DNA of 58,833 bases, from contig CAZISM010000019.1 in assembly GCA_964541895.1 (NCBI GenBank), forward strand, positions 1-58,833, read 5' to 3'. A model generated the notes under the pieces. The model worked only from the letters and a program-made list of their open reading frames with translations. It had not been told where the DNA came from and ran no database searches. This DNA comes from CAZISM01 sp964541895 (lineage in GTDB: Bacteria > Zhuqueibacterota > Zhuqueibacteria > Residuimicrobiales > Residuimicrobiaceae). Below are positions 43,229 through 55,100 of the stretch, in pieces; within the stretch, counting starts at the first letter, position 1, and each line of letters begins with the position of its first letter. Made by a program: the position numbers and the translations under genes.

Positions 43229-46200
43229 TCAGCCGGTCTCCTGCAAAAATCGGCGGGCACGATCGATGCTATCACGAATATCCTGACGGCTCGGAGAGAT
43301 GCGAAGCAGCCGTTCCCACACCTCAATGGCGGTGCGGAAGTTGCCCTGATTGGCGTACACCACACCCAGATTTTCAAAGGCATCGGCATTTTCCGGGTCC
43401 TGGGTTATCACCGCTTCATACACCTTGGCCGCTTCGCGATATTTTCGACATCGAAAATAGGCATTACCCAGCAGCAGGCGCACCTGACGATCTTGCGGAT
43501 GGCGCAGCAGCACCCTTTCAAACTCGCGGATGGCTTCAGGAAACTGATCGCGCTCATACAGCCCTTTGGCCTCTGCCAGCGTCCTGCCTGCTTTTTCGCC
43601 GCTTTCGGACTGCGCGGAAACCGCCGGCATTACGTTCTGCCCCAAGGTTCTCAGCATGTTCCCCTGTTGATTTTCATCCTCCAACAGGACCAGCAGCTCT
43701 TCAAAATCCAGGTTTTTCAGCGCCGCTTCGCCGGCCGACGGCTCCGGTTCCCGGTTTTTACTGGTCTCCGCCCGGTCAGCGCTCTCGCGAATATCCCATG
43801 GGCTCATGGTTTCCAGAAAGGAAAAAAACTGATCCGCATCCAGCTGTTCATGGATCTCTTGCTTTATGATCTGTTCGGTGATTTCATGGGCCAGTTCCCC
43901 GTCTTCGTTGACGAGTTGATGTTCTTCCTCCATCTCCAGCAATTCATCAAACGGCTGCGACAGGTTGGTTTCCAGCGCCAACTCTTCTATTTGTGCATGG
44001 GTTTTTTCTTCGGTGATGGTGACATCTTCCACCTCTTCCGGCGAAAACGTCGCTCTCTTGGCCGGCTCTTGCTCGCGAATGCCGTCGCCGCTTGCCAGCA
44101 ACTCGGCGAAATCCAGCTCTTCGCTGGAAGGCTTTTCATGCAGGCGATCATCACCGGCCAGATCCAGATCAGCCAGTTGAAGTCGTTCCTCTTCTTCCGG
44201 ATCGCCAGGGACCGCTTCCGCAGGGAACTCCTCGCTGTCAGCGGGCACCGTTTCCGACTCGGCATCACCCTTCATCTCTGGCGCTGGCGTCGCCGCTGTC
44301 GTCTCTAAAACCTGATTGACAATGGCCGAACTCGCCCGTTTGTCAAAGAGATCTTCCAACGGCCGGGTAAAAAGTTCGATGGCACTGATGGACAGGATAT
44401 CCCGGCCGGAATAGGCCAACACCTCATCAACCGGTATCTCTATAAGGGTCGCAATTTCGGAGGGTTGGCTGGCTTCTCCCTCGCCGCTTTCCACCGGCGT
44501 TTCTGCCGCCGCGGCCTGCTCTTTTTCTTTGCGGGACTGCTTGCGACGCAGTGCCGGCTTGATCTTGGCCTGGAGTTGCGGTTCCTCCTCGGGCAGGTCG
44601 GACAAGCCGCCGCGCTGAATGATGACGCGGCCGTCCAGTGTAAGCAGCGGAGTGCCGGGCGGTTTGATGCGCCGTTTGCGGCCGCCACGACTTATGAACG
44701 CCTCGCGCAGTTCGCGGGTGTTAAGATGGGCCCGCACCAATTCATCATAAATCCGCGAGACGTTGATGACAGAAAACCCATAGCGCTCGCTATTCACCTC
44801 TTCACTGATCTTTTTAGCGCCATATTCGGGAAAGCGCGTGATCACATCATACATTTTGGTTTTTTCCTCAATGCTGAGGTGCTTGGCTTCAAGCGCTTCT
44901 CCGTCGCTGACTATTTCAAATGTTGCGGTGCCCTCTTTTTCAAATTTATCGCGATATCTGTTGTAATAGGCATAGGTGGAAAGTCCAACCTGATCACAGG
45001 CCTCTTTGATGGTCTTTCCCTGGCCGACCAATTCGAACGCCTGCACGGCGCGGCTGAACTCTATTTTTTCAGCCGTGGTCTTTTCCTTGATGGCGACCAG
45101 AGTGATATCATCATTCTGCGGGTTGCCTTCGGTAAAAGAAAGAATCTCTTCGTGCAGGCGGTCGACAAAGGCGTTCGGCGGCAGGGTGCCGTGTTCGCGG
45201 ATCACCTCCAGAAAGCGTTCTTCCCCGAACAGTGACCGTTTGCGATTCATCGCCTCGGTGATGCCGTCGGTATAGATAATAAGAATGTCGTCTTCAGCCA
45301 GAGAAATGGTGTCGGATTGAATGGTGTTGCGAAACAGATCTTTATCCGGCAGAGAAATGCCGATGGGAAATCCATGCGGGTTCAGGTAATAGGTTTTGCT
45401 TTTGGCGGCCCGGTAGAGAATCATGGGATTATGGCCGGCACTGGCATAATTGACTTTGCGGCGTTTGGAATCGATGATCACATAAAAGAGGGTAACAAAC
45501 ATACCCTTTTTCATATCGTTTACGACAAAGTCATTGACGCGCGACAGCACTTCCGCCGCATCTTTGACCCCTCTCGCCTCGGTGCGCAGCGCCGTTCGGA
45601 TCATGGTCATGACCAGGGATCCAGGCACCCCTTTGCCGGATACGTCCGCCACCACAATGCCGATGGTGTCCTTATCCACCTCGACAAAATCATAATAATC
45701 GCCGCCCACCTCCTTGGCCGCCGCATAATAGGAGGAAATTTCGTACCCTTCGACCTGCGGAAAATCGGACGGCAGCAGGGTCTGCTGGATTTCCTGAGCC
45801 ACCTGCATCTCTTTCTGCAGCCGCTCCTGTTCGGCCAGGTTGACCTGGGACTCGCGCAGTTTCATGGTGATGTCGCTGAACGCCTGCGCGATTTCGCCGA
45901 TCTCGGTAGAGGCGTCGATATCCATCTCTTGCGCCGCCCCGGGCTGACCCAGCGCTTTTACCCAATCGGACAAGCGGCGGAACGGATTCATCACGATATA
46001 GATCAACAGGAAGAGCCCGGCGGCGCCGAGAATCCAGACCACACCAACCACACGAAGATCGTTAAGGCGCAACTGTTTCGTTTGCTCGGAGATGATCTTG
46101 TAGTTCATGATGAAATGAACGTCACACAGCCGTCGCCCCTTTTCATCCTGCACCAGCATGGCGATGTCCACCACCCGCTCCTCGGAGGGCAGCACATAGC

Positions 46201-47083
46201 TGAACACATCCTTTTCCAGTTCGCGGGCATTCCGGGGCCGCTGGTAGATTTGCAGGCGCTCGCCGGCATCGGTAGACGCGATGATGTTGTTGCTGCGATC
46301 GACGACGATGGCGTGATGCAAGATGCTTTTGTATTCGATAGACAGCAGCATTTTGTTGACGGTGCGGCCGAGCGTTTCCATAACGCCGAACAATTGTGAG
46401 GCGTCGTCCGTGTTTAAAAACTTGAGACGGTCGCCCTCCAGATCCGGATTCTGCAGCGCGATATAGACATCCGAGGCCAGACTGGAGCATGCCGCTTTGC
46501 CGCGCGTGAGGTACTCCTGCACGGACTGGTTGTCACGTTGAATATAAGTGAGCAGATAAACGGCGATGAGAATCACAGTAAAGGCCAGCATGGACACCGA
46601 CCAATAGCGGACCTTGAGGGTCACGGGAATGGCCGGCACCGCCATTTTGGGGCGTCGCGGCACGTCGCGATGCTTGATCAGCCAGAGCTCGTTGCCCTCT
46701 TCCGTTTTTCGGTAATCGATCTCGTCGAGCAGCCGGCGCATGATGAAAATGCCCAAACCGCCTTTTTTGCCGATATCCACATAGCGCTTGAGGTCGGGAT
46801 CGCTGACCTGGCGGGGATCGAAATACTTGCCCTGATCGATGAGAACAATGGTCAGACTGTTTTTCTTGACAATAGCACGGATAGTGATGTTGCCCGGCCA
46901 GTCGCGGTAAGCGTGCTTGATGATGTTGGTGGCGGCCTCATCGATGGAGAGCTTGAAGGCATTAATCACCCTTTCGGAAAAGCCGTGTCGCCTTCCTACC
47001 TTGGTGACAAAATCGCGGAGTTCACCCAGGTATTCGATCTTGGCAGGAACCTTGAGCTGCTCTTTTTGTACGTTGCGAAACAA
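43229..47083 (-). CDS. All-in-one partner-switching protein: RsbW-like kinase, sensor, HAMP, SpoIIE phosphatase, HTH, TPR
   Basis: A 1284-residue membrane protein. In order: HATPase/RsbW-type serine kinase (1-140; DEAATNIIKHAY N box, DQGKYFDP, KGGLGIF); membrane helices at about 160-182 and 343-365 around a 160-residue extracytoplasmic sensor; HAMP (366-420) and coiled coil; PP2C/SpoIIE phosphatase (440-666; GGDYYDFVEV, VADVSGKG, ASAGHNP, DGITEAMN, QNDDITLVAIK); a homeodomain-like helix-turn-helix (672-712; ACDQVGLSTYAYYNRYRDKF); a second helical domain (737-805); an acidic, disordered region (830-1160); and TPRs (1165-1284). The start is TTG at 47083 with AGAGG upstream; no other start keeps the kinase intact. 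It follows the PorV-like gene by 19 bases. Confidence 0.9.
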   Translation of the reverse strand: MFRNVQKEQLKVPAKIEYLGELRDFVTKVGRRHGFSERVINAFKLSIDEAATNIIKHAYRDWPGNITIRAIVKKNSLTIVLIDQGKYFDPRQVSDPDLKRYVDIGKKGGLGIFIMRRLLDEIDYRKTEEGNELWLIKHRDVPRRPKMAVPAIPVTLKVRYWSVSMLAFTVILIAVYLLTYIQRDNQSVQEYLTRGKAACSSLASDVYIALQNPDLEGDRLKFLNTDDASQLFGVMETLGRTVNKMLLSIEYKSILHHAIVVDRSNNIIASTDAGERLQIYQRPRNARELEKDVFSYVLPSEERVVDIAMLVQDEKGRRLCDVHFIMNYKIISEQTKQLRLNDLRVVGVVWILGAAGLFLLIYIVMNPFRRLSDWVKALGQPGAAQEMDIDASTEIGEIAQAFSDITMKLRESQVNLAEQERLQKEMQVAQEIQQTLLPSDFPQVEGYEISSYYAAAKEVGGDYYDFVEVDKDTIGIVVADVSGKGVPGSLVMTMIRTALRTEARGVKDAAEVLSRVNDFVVNDMKKGMFVTLFYVIIDSKRRKVNYASAGHNPMILYRAAKSKTYYLNPHGFPIGISLPDKDLFRNTIQSDTISLAEDDILIIYTDGITEAMNRKRSLFGEERFLEVIREHGTLPPNAFVDRLHEEILSFTEGNPQNDDITLVAIKEKTTAEKIEFSRAVQAFELVGQGKTIKEACDQVGLSTYAYYNRYRDKFEKEGTATFEIVSDGEALEAKHLSIEEKTKMYDVITRFPEYGAKKISEEVNSERYGFSVINVSRIYDELVRAHLNTRELREAFISRGGRKRRIKPPGTPLLTLDGRVIIQRGGLSDLPEEEPQLQAKIKPALRRKQSRKEKEQAAAAETPVESGEGEASQPSEIATLIEIPVDEVLAYSGRDILSISAIELFTRPLEDLFDKRASSAIVNQVLETTAATPAPEMKGDAESETVPADSEEFPAEAVPGDPEEEERLQLADLDLAGDDRLHEKPSSEELDFAELLASGDGIREQEPAKRATFSPEEVEDVTITEEKTHAQIEELALETNLSQPFDELLEMEEEHQLVNEDGELAHEITEQIIKQEIHEQLDADQFFSFLETMSPWDIRESADRAETSKNREPEPSAGEAALKNLDFEELLVLLEDENQQGNMLRTLGQNVMPAVSAQSESGEKAGRTLAEAKGLYERDQFPEAIREFERVLLRHPQDRQVRLLLGNAYFRCRKYREAAKVYEAVITQDPENADAFENLGVVYANQGNFRTAIEVWERLLRISPSRQDIRDSIDRARRFLQETG

Positions 47084-47102
47084 CGAAACTGATCCTCTAC
47101 CT

Positions 47103-49091
47103 CTATTTGCCCGTGGACGCGCTCGTCCGTTTTAACTGTTCTGTAGTCCGGTCGATGGCGATATATATGTTAATGTTCTGCGGCTGCAATTTGCGGGCTT
47201 CTTCCAGATAGCGCAAGGCGTCGACATAGCGGCCGGCGATGGCTGCCTGCAGGCCCCGGTTATATAGAGCCTTGACGTCGTCCGGCATACCCATGTCCCG
47301 TGCGGTAGCGCGGGCGTTGGTGTCTTCGTATTTTTTGCGCAGCGCGGCATTGCCCGGCTCGGCATTGGCCAGCTGCTTGTACAGTTCCGCCGCCTTGATC
47401 CAGTTCTTGCTGTTCTCATAATCGATGGCCTGGCGGAGCATGCTGTCGCGGGAGAGGCCGGCGCTGATGTTATCACGCATGCCGATAATGAACGTCTTGT
47501 ACTGATTGTTGTCGCGCGCCAGTCGCAGCGCTTCGTTGAGCGTTACGATGGCTTCATTGGACCGGCCAGCGGCCTGCATGGTTTTGGCCCTTTCCAGCAA
47601 CTCGTCGATTTTACGCGCCAACGCGAGTTCGGCGTCCTTGCGCAACTTTTGAAACTGCTCGCTGTTGGGCATATAGTCCAGCGCCTTGTCGATCTCGCGA
47701 ATGGCATCGTGGTATTCATCCGCGGTATAAAAGGCCAGGGCGTCGTTGTAATGATCCGTAGCCGCCTTGGTGTTGCGTCGCGTCTGCGCTTCCTCGTCCT
47801 GCAGACGGCGGAACTCTTCTTCCTCGCGGTTGCGCTTTTCCTGGCGCTCTTTATTGATTCGCGCAAACAGTTCGCGGGCCACTTCCAGATCCGGATCACT
47901 GCCGCTGATATCATACAGAACCAGTAACCGGTTCAAAATGACATAAGCCTGATCCCAGTCCCCTTTGGCAAAGAGCCGTTCACCGTTGCTCAAATCCGCG
48001 GAAATGCGGTCTCGCCGGTCAGACTCCCGGCGTTCGGCCTCGATCTTTTCGATGCGCTGCTGCTCCTGCAGCTGATAATCTTCCAGCCGTTGCTGTCGAT
48101 TCTTACCCACATGCAGTACGACGGAGAGCCGGTGACTGGTGCCCAGAAGAGCGTCATTGCCGGTCCAGTATGAGTAATCGATCTGCACACCGGCCACGCG
48201 GGCGCCCATGCCATAGGTGAGCTTGTCGCGATCAAAACCGAGACGAAGCGCCGCATACTCCTGATACCGATATTCAGCACCCATATGGAGCTGCATCGGC
48301 GTCATCTCATTTTTGTCGAGCTCTACCGCCACAGCGATGCTGTTGCTTTCGCCGCCCAGGGAAAACTTTTTCGAAAGGCCGAGCCGCAGATTGCTCGGCG
48401 TGGTTTCTCTGGATTCGATCGCCCGTATGGATCGCTGCAGCAGGTTCTGAACCGACAGGCCGATGGAAATATCATTGAGGAATAATGTCTTTAAACCTGG
48501 CTTAAAAAGCAAGCCAAAATCTGCGCCATAGGAAGATTCGGTATAATTGCTGATCCGATCGGTTAAGGCTTCGGGGAATCCCACCAGGTTGGCCCGTTCC
48601 ACCTTGAAATTCGCGCCCACGGAAAGAAAAGAGAGCGGCTTAAAACCATATCCAAAGAGCAGCAGGGTGCGGCCGTAGTTGGTGACGCCGATTTCGCTGG
48701 GGTCGTCGACGTCCCTCACCTTGATGTCGTTGGTAGCTATGTTGAGCATGCCGACCGAAAACGTGCCGACGAATAAGGTCGGATGGGTGTAGGCAACATA
48801 GTTATAGGAGGTCCCGGCCGCCAGGTTGGTATAGTAAAATCCCAGACCCATGTGGGGCACCTGCTCCAGCGCGGCCGGATTCCAGTACAGGGCAAAGGGA
48901 TCGTCCGCCAGAGAGACATAGGCGCCACCCAGGGCCATGGCGCGCGCACCAACCGGGTGATCGAAAATATCGGTCACCCCGCCATAGGCGTTGGCTTGGT
49001 CGGCTTGCTGGGCCGCTCCCTGAACGCTGGCGGCCAACCAGACCACGATCGCTATTTTAATGCATTTGCTGATCACGTCTGTTTTAGACAT
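47103..49091 (-). CDS. PorV/PorQ-type outer-membrane barrel fused to periplasmic TPR domain
   Basis: A protein of about 662 residues. After a signal peptide (IAIVVWLAASVQGAAQ) comes a PorV/PorQ-like beta-barrel (about 30-310) with the family N-terminus VGARAMALGGAYVSLADDP and YWNPAALEQVPHMG. Residues 312-350 are a charged coiled-coil (QLQEQQRIEKIEAERRESDR), followed by TPR-like helices to the end. PorV is the outer-membrane protein of type IX secretion that receives cargo. The TPR tail would reach into the periplasm. The start is uncertain: ATG at 49091 fits the signal peptide, while TTG at 49109 would add six residues. The gene directly follows the giant secreted protein gene (49 bases). Confidence 0.85.
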   Translation of the reverse strand: MSKTDVISKCIKIAIVVWLAASVQGAAQQADQANAYGGVTDIFDHPVGARAMALGGAYVSLADDPFALYWNPAALEQVPHMGLGFYYTNLAAGTSYNYVAYTHPTLFVGTFSVGMLNIATNDIKVRDVDDPSEIGVTNYGRTLLLFGYGFKPLSFLSVGANFKVERANLVGFPEALTDRISNYTESSYGADFGLLFKPGLKTLFLNDISIGLSVQNLLQRSIRAIESRETTPSNLRLGLSKKFSLGGESNSIAVAVELDKNEMTPMQLHMGAEYRYQEYAALRLGFDRDKLTYGMGARVAGVQIDYSYWTGNDALLGTSHRLSVVLHVGKNRQQRLEDYQLQEQQRIEKIEAERRESDRRDRISADLSNGERLFAKGDWDQAYVILNRLLVLYDISGSDPDLEVARELFARINKERQEKRNREEEEFRRLQDEEAQTRRNTKAATDHYNDALAFYTADEYHDAIREIDKALDYMPNSEQFQKLRKDAELALARKIDELLERAKTMQAAGRSNEAIVTLNEALRLARDNNQYKTFIIGMRDNISAGLSRDSMLRQAIDYENSKNWIKAAELYKQLANAEPGNAALRKKYEDTNARATARDMGMPDDVKALYNRGLQAAIAGRYVDALRYLEEARKLQPQNINIYIAIDRTTEQLKRTSASTGK

Positions 49092-49140
49092 CCTCTGTTG
49101 CCGCGCCAATCTGAACTCTGGTTCATCGGCGCTGGTTCCG

Positions 49141-52100
49141 CTACCTGATCACGGCGATTTTGGTCAACGCCACGCCACCCTCGTCGGTGGTGAGATACGC
49201 CAGGTACACACCGCTCATCACACGATGGCCGCGACCGTTGCGACCGTTCCAGGTCACGTCGCCGTCATGCAAACCCGCTGCGGTCTGCTTTGGATACGAC
49301 GCCTGGTCATAATTAAACTCGTAAACCAGATCACCGGTCAATGTGAATATCTTGATTTTAACATCACTGGCATTTTTCAGAAAATAGACCAGTTTGGTTT
49401 CCGGCCGGCTGGAGGTACCAAACGGGTTTGGATAATTGAGGAACGATTTTTCCAGATCCTGATCGACCAGAACGACCGCACCGGACTGATAGCCCAGATA
49501 GCTCAATCGTCGACCCAGTGAATCGGCCAACACCAACCGGTTCGATGAAAACGCATCCTTGGCCACAATGGCGGCCGCCGAATCGATGGCGACGCCAAAA
49601 TCCGGCACCACCGGATTGTCCAGCACATCCACCAGTATTTGGAAACGAAAATCGTCCGAATCCTTTATTGTATCCGCATGCAAGGACTTAAAGTCCAAAC
49701 GGATGTCCGCCTTGCCGGGAATAGAACTCATCTCCGCTAAAATTTTCCCGTCATCTGTTTTCTGCGCGACAATTCTGGAAACCACATCGCCGGCTTTGAT
49801 GTCGTTGCCTTTTCGGTCCCTGAAAGTCAAGCGGAGGGTGTCAATTACCGATCGACTGTTCAAACTGATATCCTTGTTGCGGAACGACAGCCCCAGCATG
49901 GCCAGATTCACCGCCCCTTTGATGTAGGTGCGTGCCGGCTTGGGCGTCTCTTCCCTGACCAGCAGCATACCCGACTCTCTCTTGACCACGATGAACGCTA
50001 GCGTATCCTTGGCGATCAGAACCGGCCTGAGCGAGAGTTTGTCCGTAGGCCATGGCCGAAACAGCTTCACTTTAAGCGTATCCGGTGTGTCGCTCGGCGA
50101 AGCCGGCGCGCGCAACTGCCAAAGAATCGTGTCTTTGCCGCTTTTTTTCAGCAAGGTGTAATTGGCCGGCAGACTGAAGCTCATGTTCGGCGATCCGCTG
50201 GTCCCGGCTTCGCCGATGTTACGCAAAAAACCGCGCACATTGAAAATGCTTCCGGTACGGATCGGTGCATAGGTCACCGTGGCCGTATCGCTGAGCGTCG
50301 CCACCAATTCCATTTCGGCCTGTTTCACCACCTGAATGGTAAATGAAATGGATTCGTTGCGCACCGCTGCTTTTTCACCGGAATAGCGGTCCAGCGGCAC
50401 ATTGCGAAACGTAAACAGAAAGGTGGAAAAACCGGTCGGCTTGGTCACCGGCGCCGATAGATGCCAGATGGGGTGAGTACGACCTCCCAGCAACGAACCT
50501 TCCCGGCTGCTAAAGCCGAGCGGCTTGTTAATCTCTACGGAAAACGTGTCTTTCGAACCATAGGTATAAGGCGCACCCTGATGACGAATGAACACCTGGA
50601 TGTTAAACTCCTGGCCGGTCGACACCTGATCGGTCAAACCGAGAGGATAGGCTAACCTGGGCTCCAGCCAAAACGTGGTGCGCGGCCGGGTGCGGACCTT
50701 TTTATCGATCGAACGGGCGTTAATGGCATCGTCGGTGCGTTCGTCGGTGGCTGTGACAATCACGTAATACGAGTCGGGCAGCCCCACCGTGGAATCGGCC
50801 GGGGCCTTGACGGTCCAGATTATTTCCTTGTTCAGGCCGGTGGGCACGCGCACGTCCGGCTGCGATATCTTGTAATCCGAATTGGAAAACACCAGCTTGG
50901 CAGAGACATTGTCTTTGACCCGCTGCGTGGAAATGCTTGCTTTGATGTCAAATGTCTGCTCGGTGGAGAGGGTGTCGCTGCGCGCTCCGGCCGGACTGCT
51001 GATGGCCAGGCTGTTGATGGTAATGCTGCCCTGTTCCACGACGCTGACGAAAATATCGCTCTGTTTGTTGGAGACGTCGGCCGGTTTGCCGGTGTTGACG
51101 TCCACCGGTATGGTGACGATTTCTGCACGGATCGCCCGTTCGCTGCTGACATAATTGGGCGCACGCACTTTCCATTCCACATCCTTATCGATGGTGAACG
51201 CCTGTATGCTGTCACCGTTGACAATGGTAAAGCCGCTCTGTAACACCCGCAGCTTGAGGTAGCCTGACTGCACCGCCGCGCTCCCATAGTTGAGAACACG
51301 CGTGGTCAAGGTCGCCTCTTTGTTTTTGACAAAAACGGCACTGCCGGTTTGGGTGGTGCCGTTGGGCAATATCATCTTGAGATAGTCCAGATGCACCGAA
51401 GCCCGGCGCACCAGCCCTTTGATGGCAATCGAGTCCACATAGGTCTGCGATCCCAGCACACTCTGGCCCTGCGCCCGCACATAGATTTTATGGTTTAACT
51501 GCGGTAACGTCGGCGTGCGCAAATTCCATTGCACGGTGGTCGGCGTGGTCGTGACCGTTACTTCTCTGCTGGTGAGATATTCATAGGTCATACCCACCGG
51601 CACCTCCAGGGCGACTTTGATGCTCTGCAAATTGCGCGTGCCGCTGATATAGGTCTCAAACACCACATCTTGAGCGGTCGACAGCTCGCCGTCCAGGGCG
51701 CCGTTCGGACTTGTAATACGGGTGTTGGAGAGCCGCAGCTCGGAAAAGAGCGTTGACACCTTGACCGAATCTTTTCCGGCCGCCACCAGCGGTGTGGCGG
51801 CGCCGCTGTTCAAATCGTTGGGCGTCCTGGTTATTTCGGCGATCAAAAGATCGCGCAACGATTCGGATTCGGGCGCGCGAACGCGAAAACTGTCCACCGC
51901 GATCGGCTCGCTTTCGTTCAGATAAAAGCTGCGCGTGTTGCCGGTGATGCCGGCCGCTGCCAATAACGTAAAATTGGCGGGAATGCGCAATTGCAGTTGG
52001 CCGGTATCCACCGGCGCACTTCCGAGATTGAGCACCTTGACCTTGACGTAAAATTCCTGCTTGGCGGTAAGGATGCTGTCCTTGGCCGCCTGCAGGGACA

Positions 52101-55100
52101 GATCCACCTGCAACCTGGCCGGATTTTGAATACGCAGGCTCAATTGGGCATCGCTGTCTCTTCGCGGTGATCGAACCTGGGCATTGAGCAACGATCCCAA
52201 CGCTTTGGCTGAAGCGATCCTGGCGCTCAGCAGCTCGCTCTTTTCCGGCAATTTTTGACTCCAGGAAGCGTCCGCCGTCACGGTAAACCTGGCAGTGTCC
52301 TTGCTGGCTCTGTTGATTCTGGGAATAACATATACATACGCGGGTACGATGAGTGAAGCACCGTTGCTTTTCAGCTCCACCTTGACGGAATCGGCACCGC
52401 CAAGTTCGCTGGCTTCCACCACCACCAAGGCGTCAAAGCTCTGGCCCCGATTAACCAGCCAGTTGCCACGGCCGTCGTTGATGCGCTTTCGCGCCAGTGT
52501 TTGGTCGATGCGCACCCACGAGACGCTATTGACGGAAATGGTGTCTTTGCCGACAGCGGTCTGGATGTTTTGCGGTGTCGGTGCGCCCAAATTGACATCG
52601 TAGCCTTGCAGCCGGACGGTAATTTCCGCCTGCCCGGCCAGGTCACCGTTTTTAGTCACGACATAATAGAGGGTATCGCTGCTGCTGCCGCCGGGAAGGG
52701 TAAAGCCGCCGGCTCGCACCAGACTCACCGGCGTAATCTTGTAATTGGCGTCGACAATGCCGTCGGTACGGATAACAATATTGCTGCTGTTCACTTCTGT
52801 TAACGCCAGCGCCGATTGCCCCGCGTTGAGCACTTCGACATTGATGCGCCAGTTGCTGGTATTGTCGCCGGCGTTGATATCTTCCACAGAGGTGAACACC
52901 CGCAGAATTTCCAGCCTGGCGTTGGTTTCAATGTCGGCGTACGTAGTATTCACCTGTCCGGCCGTTTGCACGGTCGCGGCTTGGCCTTCGTTCAGCCCTT
53001 TGGACCCGACCATTCCAGCGGTCAAATTCACCCGCCCCTCTCGCGGCAGGGCGGTCAACGAGAATACCACCTTGCCCGTATCGTCACCGGCGATAATGCC
53101 TGGAATAGCCAGCGTGGCTTTGTTTATGGTCACGCCATCGGCTACATCGGGCGTTAACAGCAACGACACGTTTTCAACCGGTTCCGACCCCAGGTTTTTC
53201 ACCACCACTTCCACAGCAAACGGCTGGTTAAAGCTTACCTTCTGTGCCGTGCTGGCCGTCAGATTGCGCGTATTTAAAATCAGCAGCTGCGCCGGGTTGT
53301 AAATTTTTGCCATGGCCAGAGAATCCATGGCCGGCAGCACCCGCGCCTGCGATCCATCCTGACCGATCGCTTCTTTTATGAATGAAGAGAGCGTCTCGCC
53401 GGTCAGGTTTTGTACGCTGTCGGCTTTCATGTCGAAATAAACGGTGCTGGTCTCGCCGATGGGCAGGCTGCGGATCAATCTTTCATTGCCGTTGATAAAA
53501 GAAGAAATGGACGGGAGCATGCCTACCCGCACATCGCGCAGATTTTGGCCGCCGTCGTTTTTCACTTCGACCACAATCCGGAAGGACTGCCGGGTGTTGA
53601 CGTGCACGATCCCCTGATCGTCGACTCGATTGACATCGGGGCTTATCACCGTTTTGGCAATGCGCACCCGCGACGTTGTCGCCACCAGCAGCTGTTTCTG
53701 GCCGGTGGCCTGCACAGGATCGCGCGAGGTGTCGTTGACATCCTGGCCTCGAATGACGGCGGTTAGGGTGAGTGAACCACTGTTCGGGCCTGTGGTCTGC
53801 ACCGTGTACAACAGCTCCAGCGCTTCGCCGCCGTCAAGTCGCTGCTGCTCCAGAGTCAACAGCGGCGCTTCAATGGCGTACCCGGCCAGAGAGACCAGTA
53901 TGTCGCCGGGCTGCGGCGCATTCAGCAAGAGTCGACCTTGTCCGTCGTTGCGCACCAGCACCCGAATATACCAGGGGATGTTGCTGCCTGAAGGGATGGT
54001 ATCGGCGCTGGTGGAGACAGAAAGCAGCGATAGCACGCCAGGCTTTTGAATGTGAATGGTCTTGCTGGTGTCGGCCGCATGCACGGCCGGCATAATCGTT
54101 ACGGGTCCGCGGGTATTGTCGCTGATCGCTTCAATAATTTTGCTGCGAAAATGCTCGCTCACAGAACCCTGTTCAAAATGAGCCGCTTCCACAAGGACAC
54201 CGGGATGGGTCCATTTGGACTGTCCGGCGATCAGGGTGTCCACCCGTGCCAAGGCGCCCAGGGTACCTGGAAACGTGGAAAGCCCTTCCTGGGAAAAAAT
54301 CTGCACCGCAGCCGCCTGAACCGTTTCACCGTTGCCGACGTTGGTGACCTTGGCCTTGATATAAAAACGCTGTCCGGTGTTAACGGTAGAGTCCTCCGGC
54401 AGCGTTACCAAAAGTGAGTCCAGACGAACGCGCGCCGAATCCTGCACGGTGATCGTAGCCGAAGAGGTGCTCTGCGCGGTGCGGGAGATATTGCTGTTCA
54501 GCTCCAGGGCCTCCAACTTTGCGCCGATCTGGCAGGGGCCCAGCACCGCCATGGCGCTGCTGATGCTCTGTACGGTATAGAGCAGGCTGTCTTCCTCGCC
54601 GCCTGCCAGCTGCAGATTGCTCCGTGAAAACAGCCGGGAGGGTGCGACAACCGTAAACAGGAGGTTGCCCTTGCTGAACTGCAGTTGCGAGTTTGCCCCG
54701 GAGGGGATCACCTCCAACTTGCTTTCACCGGTGTTTTTAACGCCGACGCCAATGGTCCAGGGGACATTCTGACCGCGGGTGACCTTGCTTTGGCTGGCAC
54801 GAATGTGCGTCACCTGCAACACACCGGGAGCCTGAACCGTAACGTATGCCGAATTGCCCTGCTTGGTTTCGTCGCTGTAGGTTTGCGTCACCCTGGCGGA
54901 ATCGGTCAATGTGACCTTGCCGGAAATCATAATGATGCCGGTGGGGGCGGCTGCATTCACGTTGTTGATCGCAAAGGTCAAAGTCTGTGACGTCTTGCCG
55001 CGCAGATAGACGCTGCCATTGGTGAAGGTGACCGGTTTAACAACCGTAAACCGGGTGGAGATATCCTCCTCGGTGCGATAAAAAGAGAGCTGATTGGCGT

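Noticed and set aside
43145..46399. Plus-strand frames of 387, 256 and 360 residues opposite the kinase-phosphatase
   Set aside because: Shadows of the 1284-residue gene; no ribosome sites and no recognisable domains.
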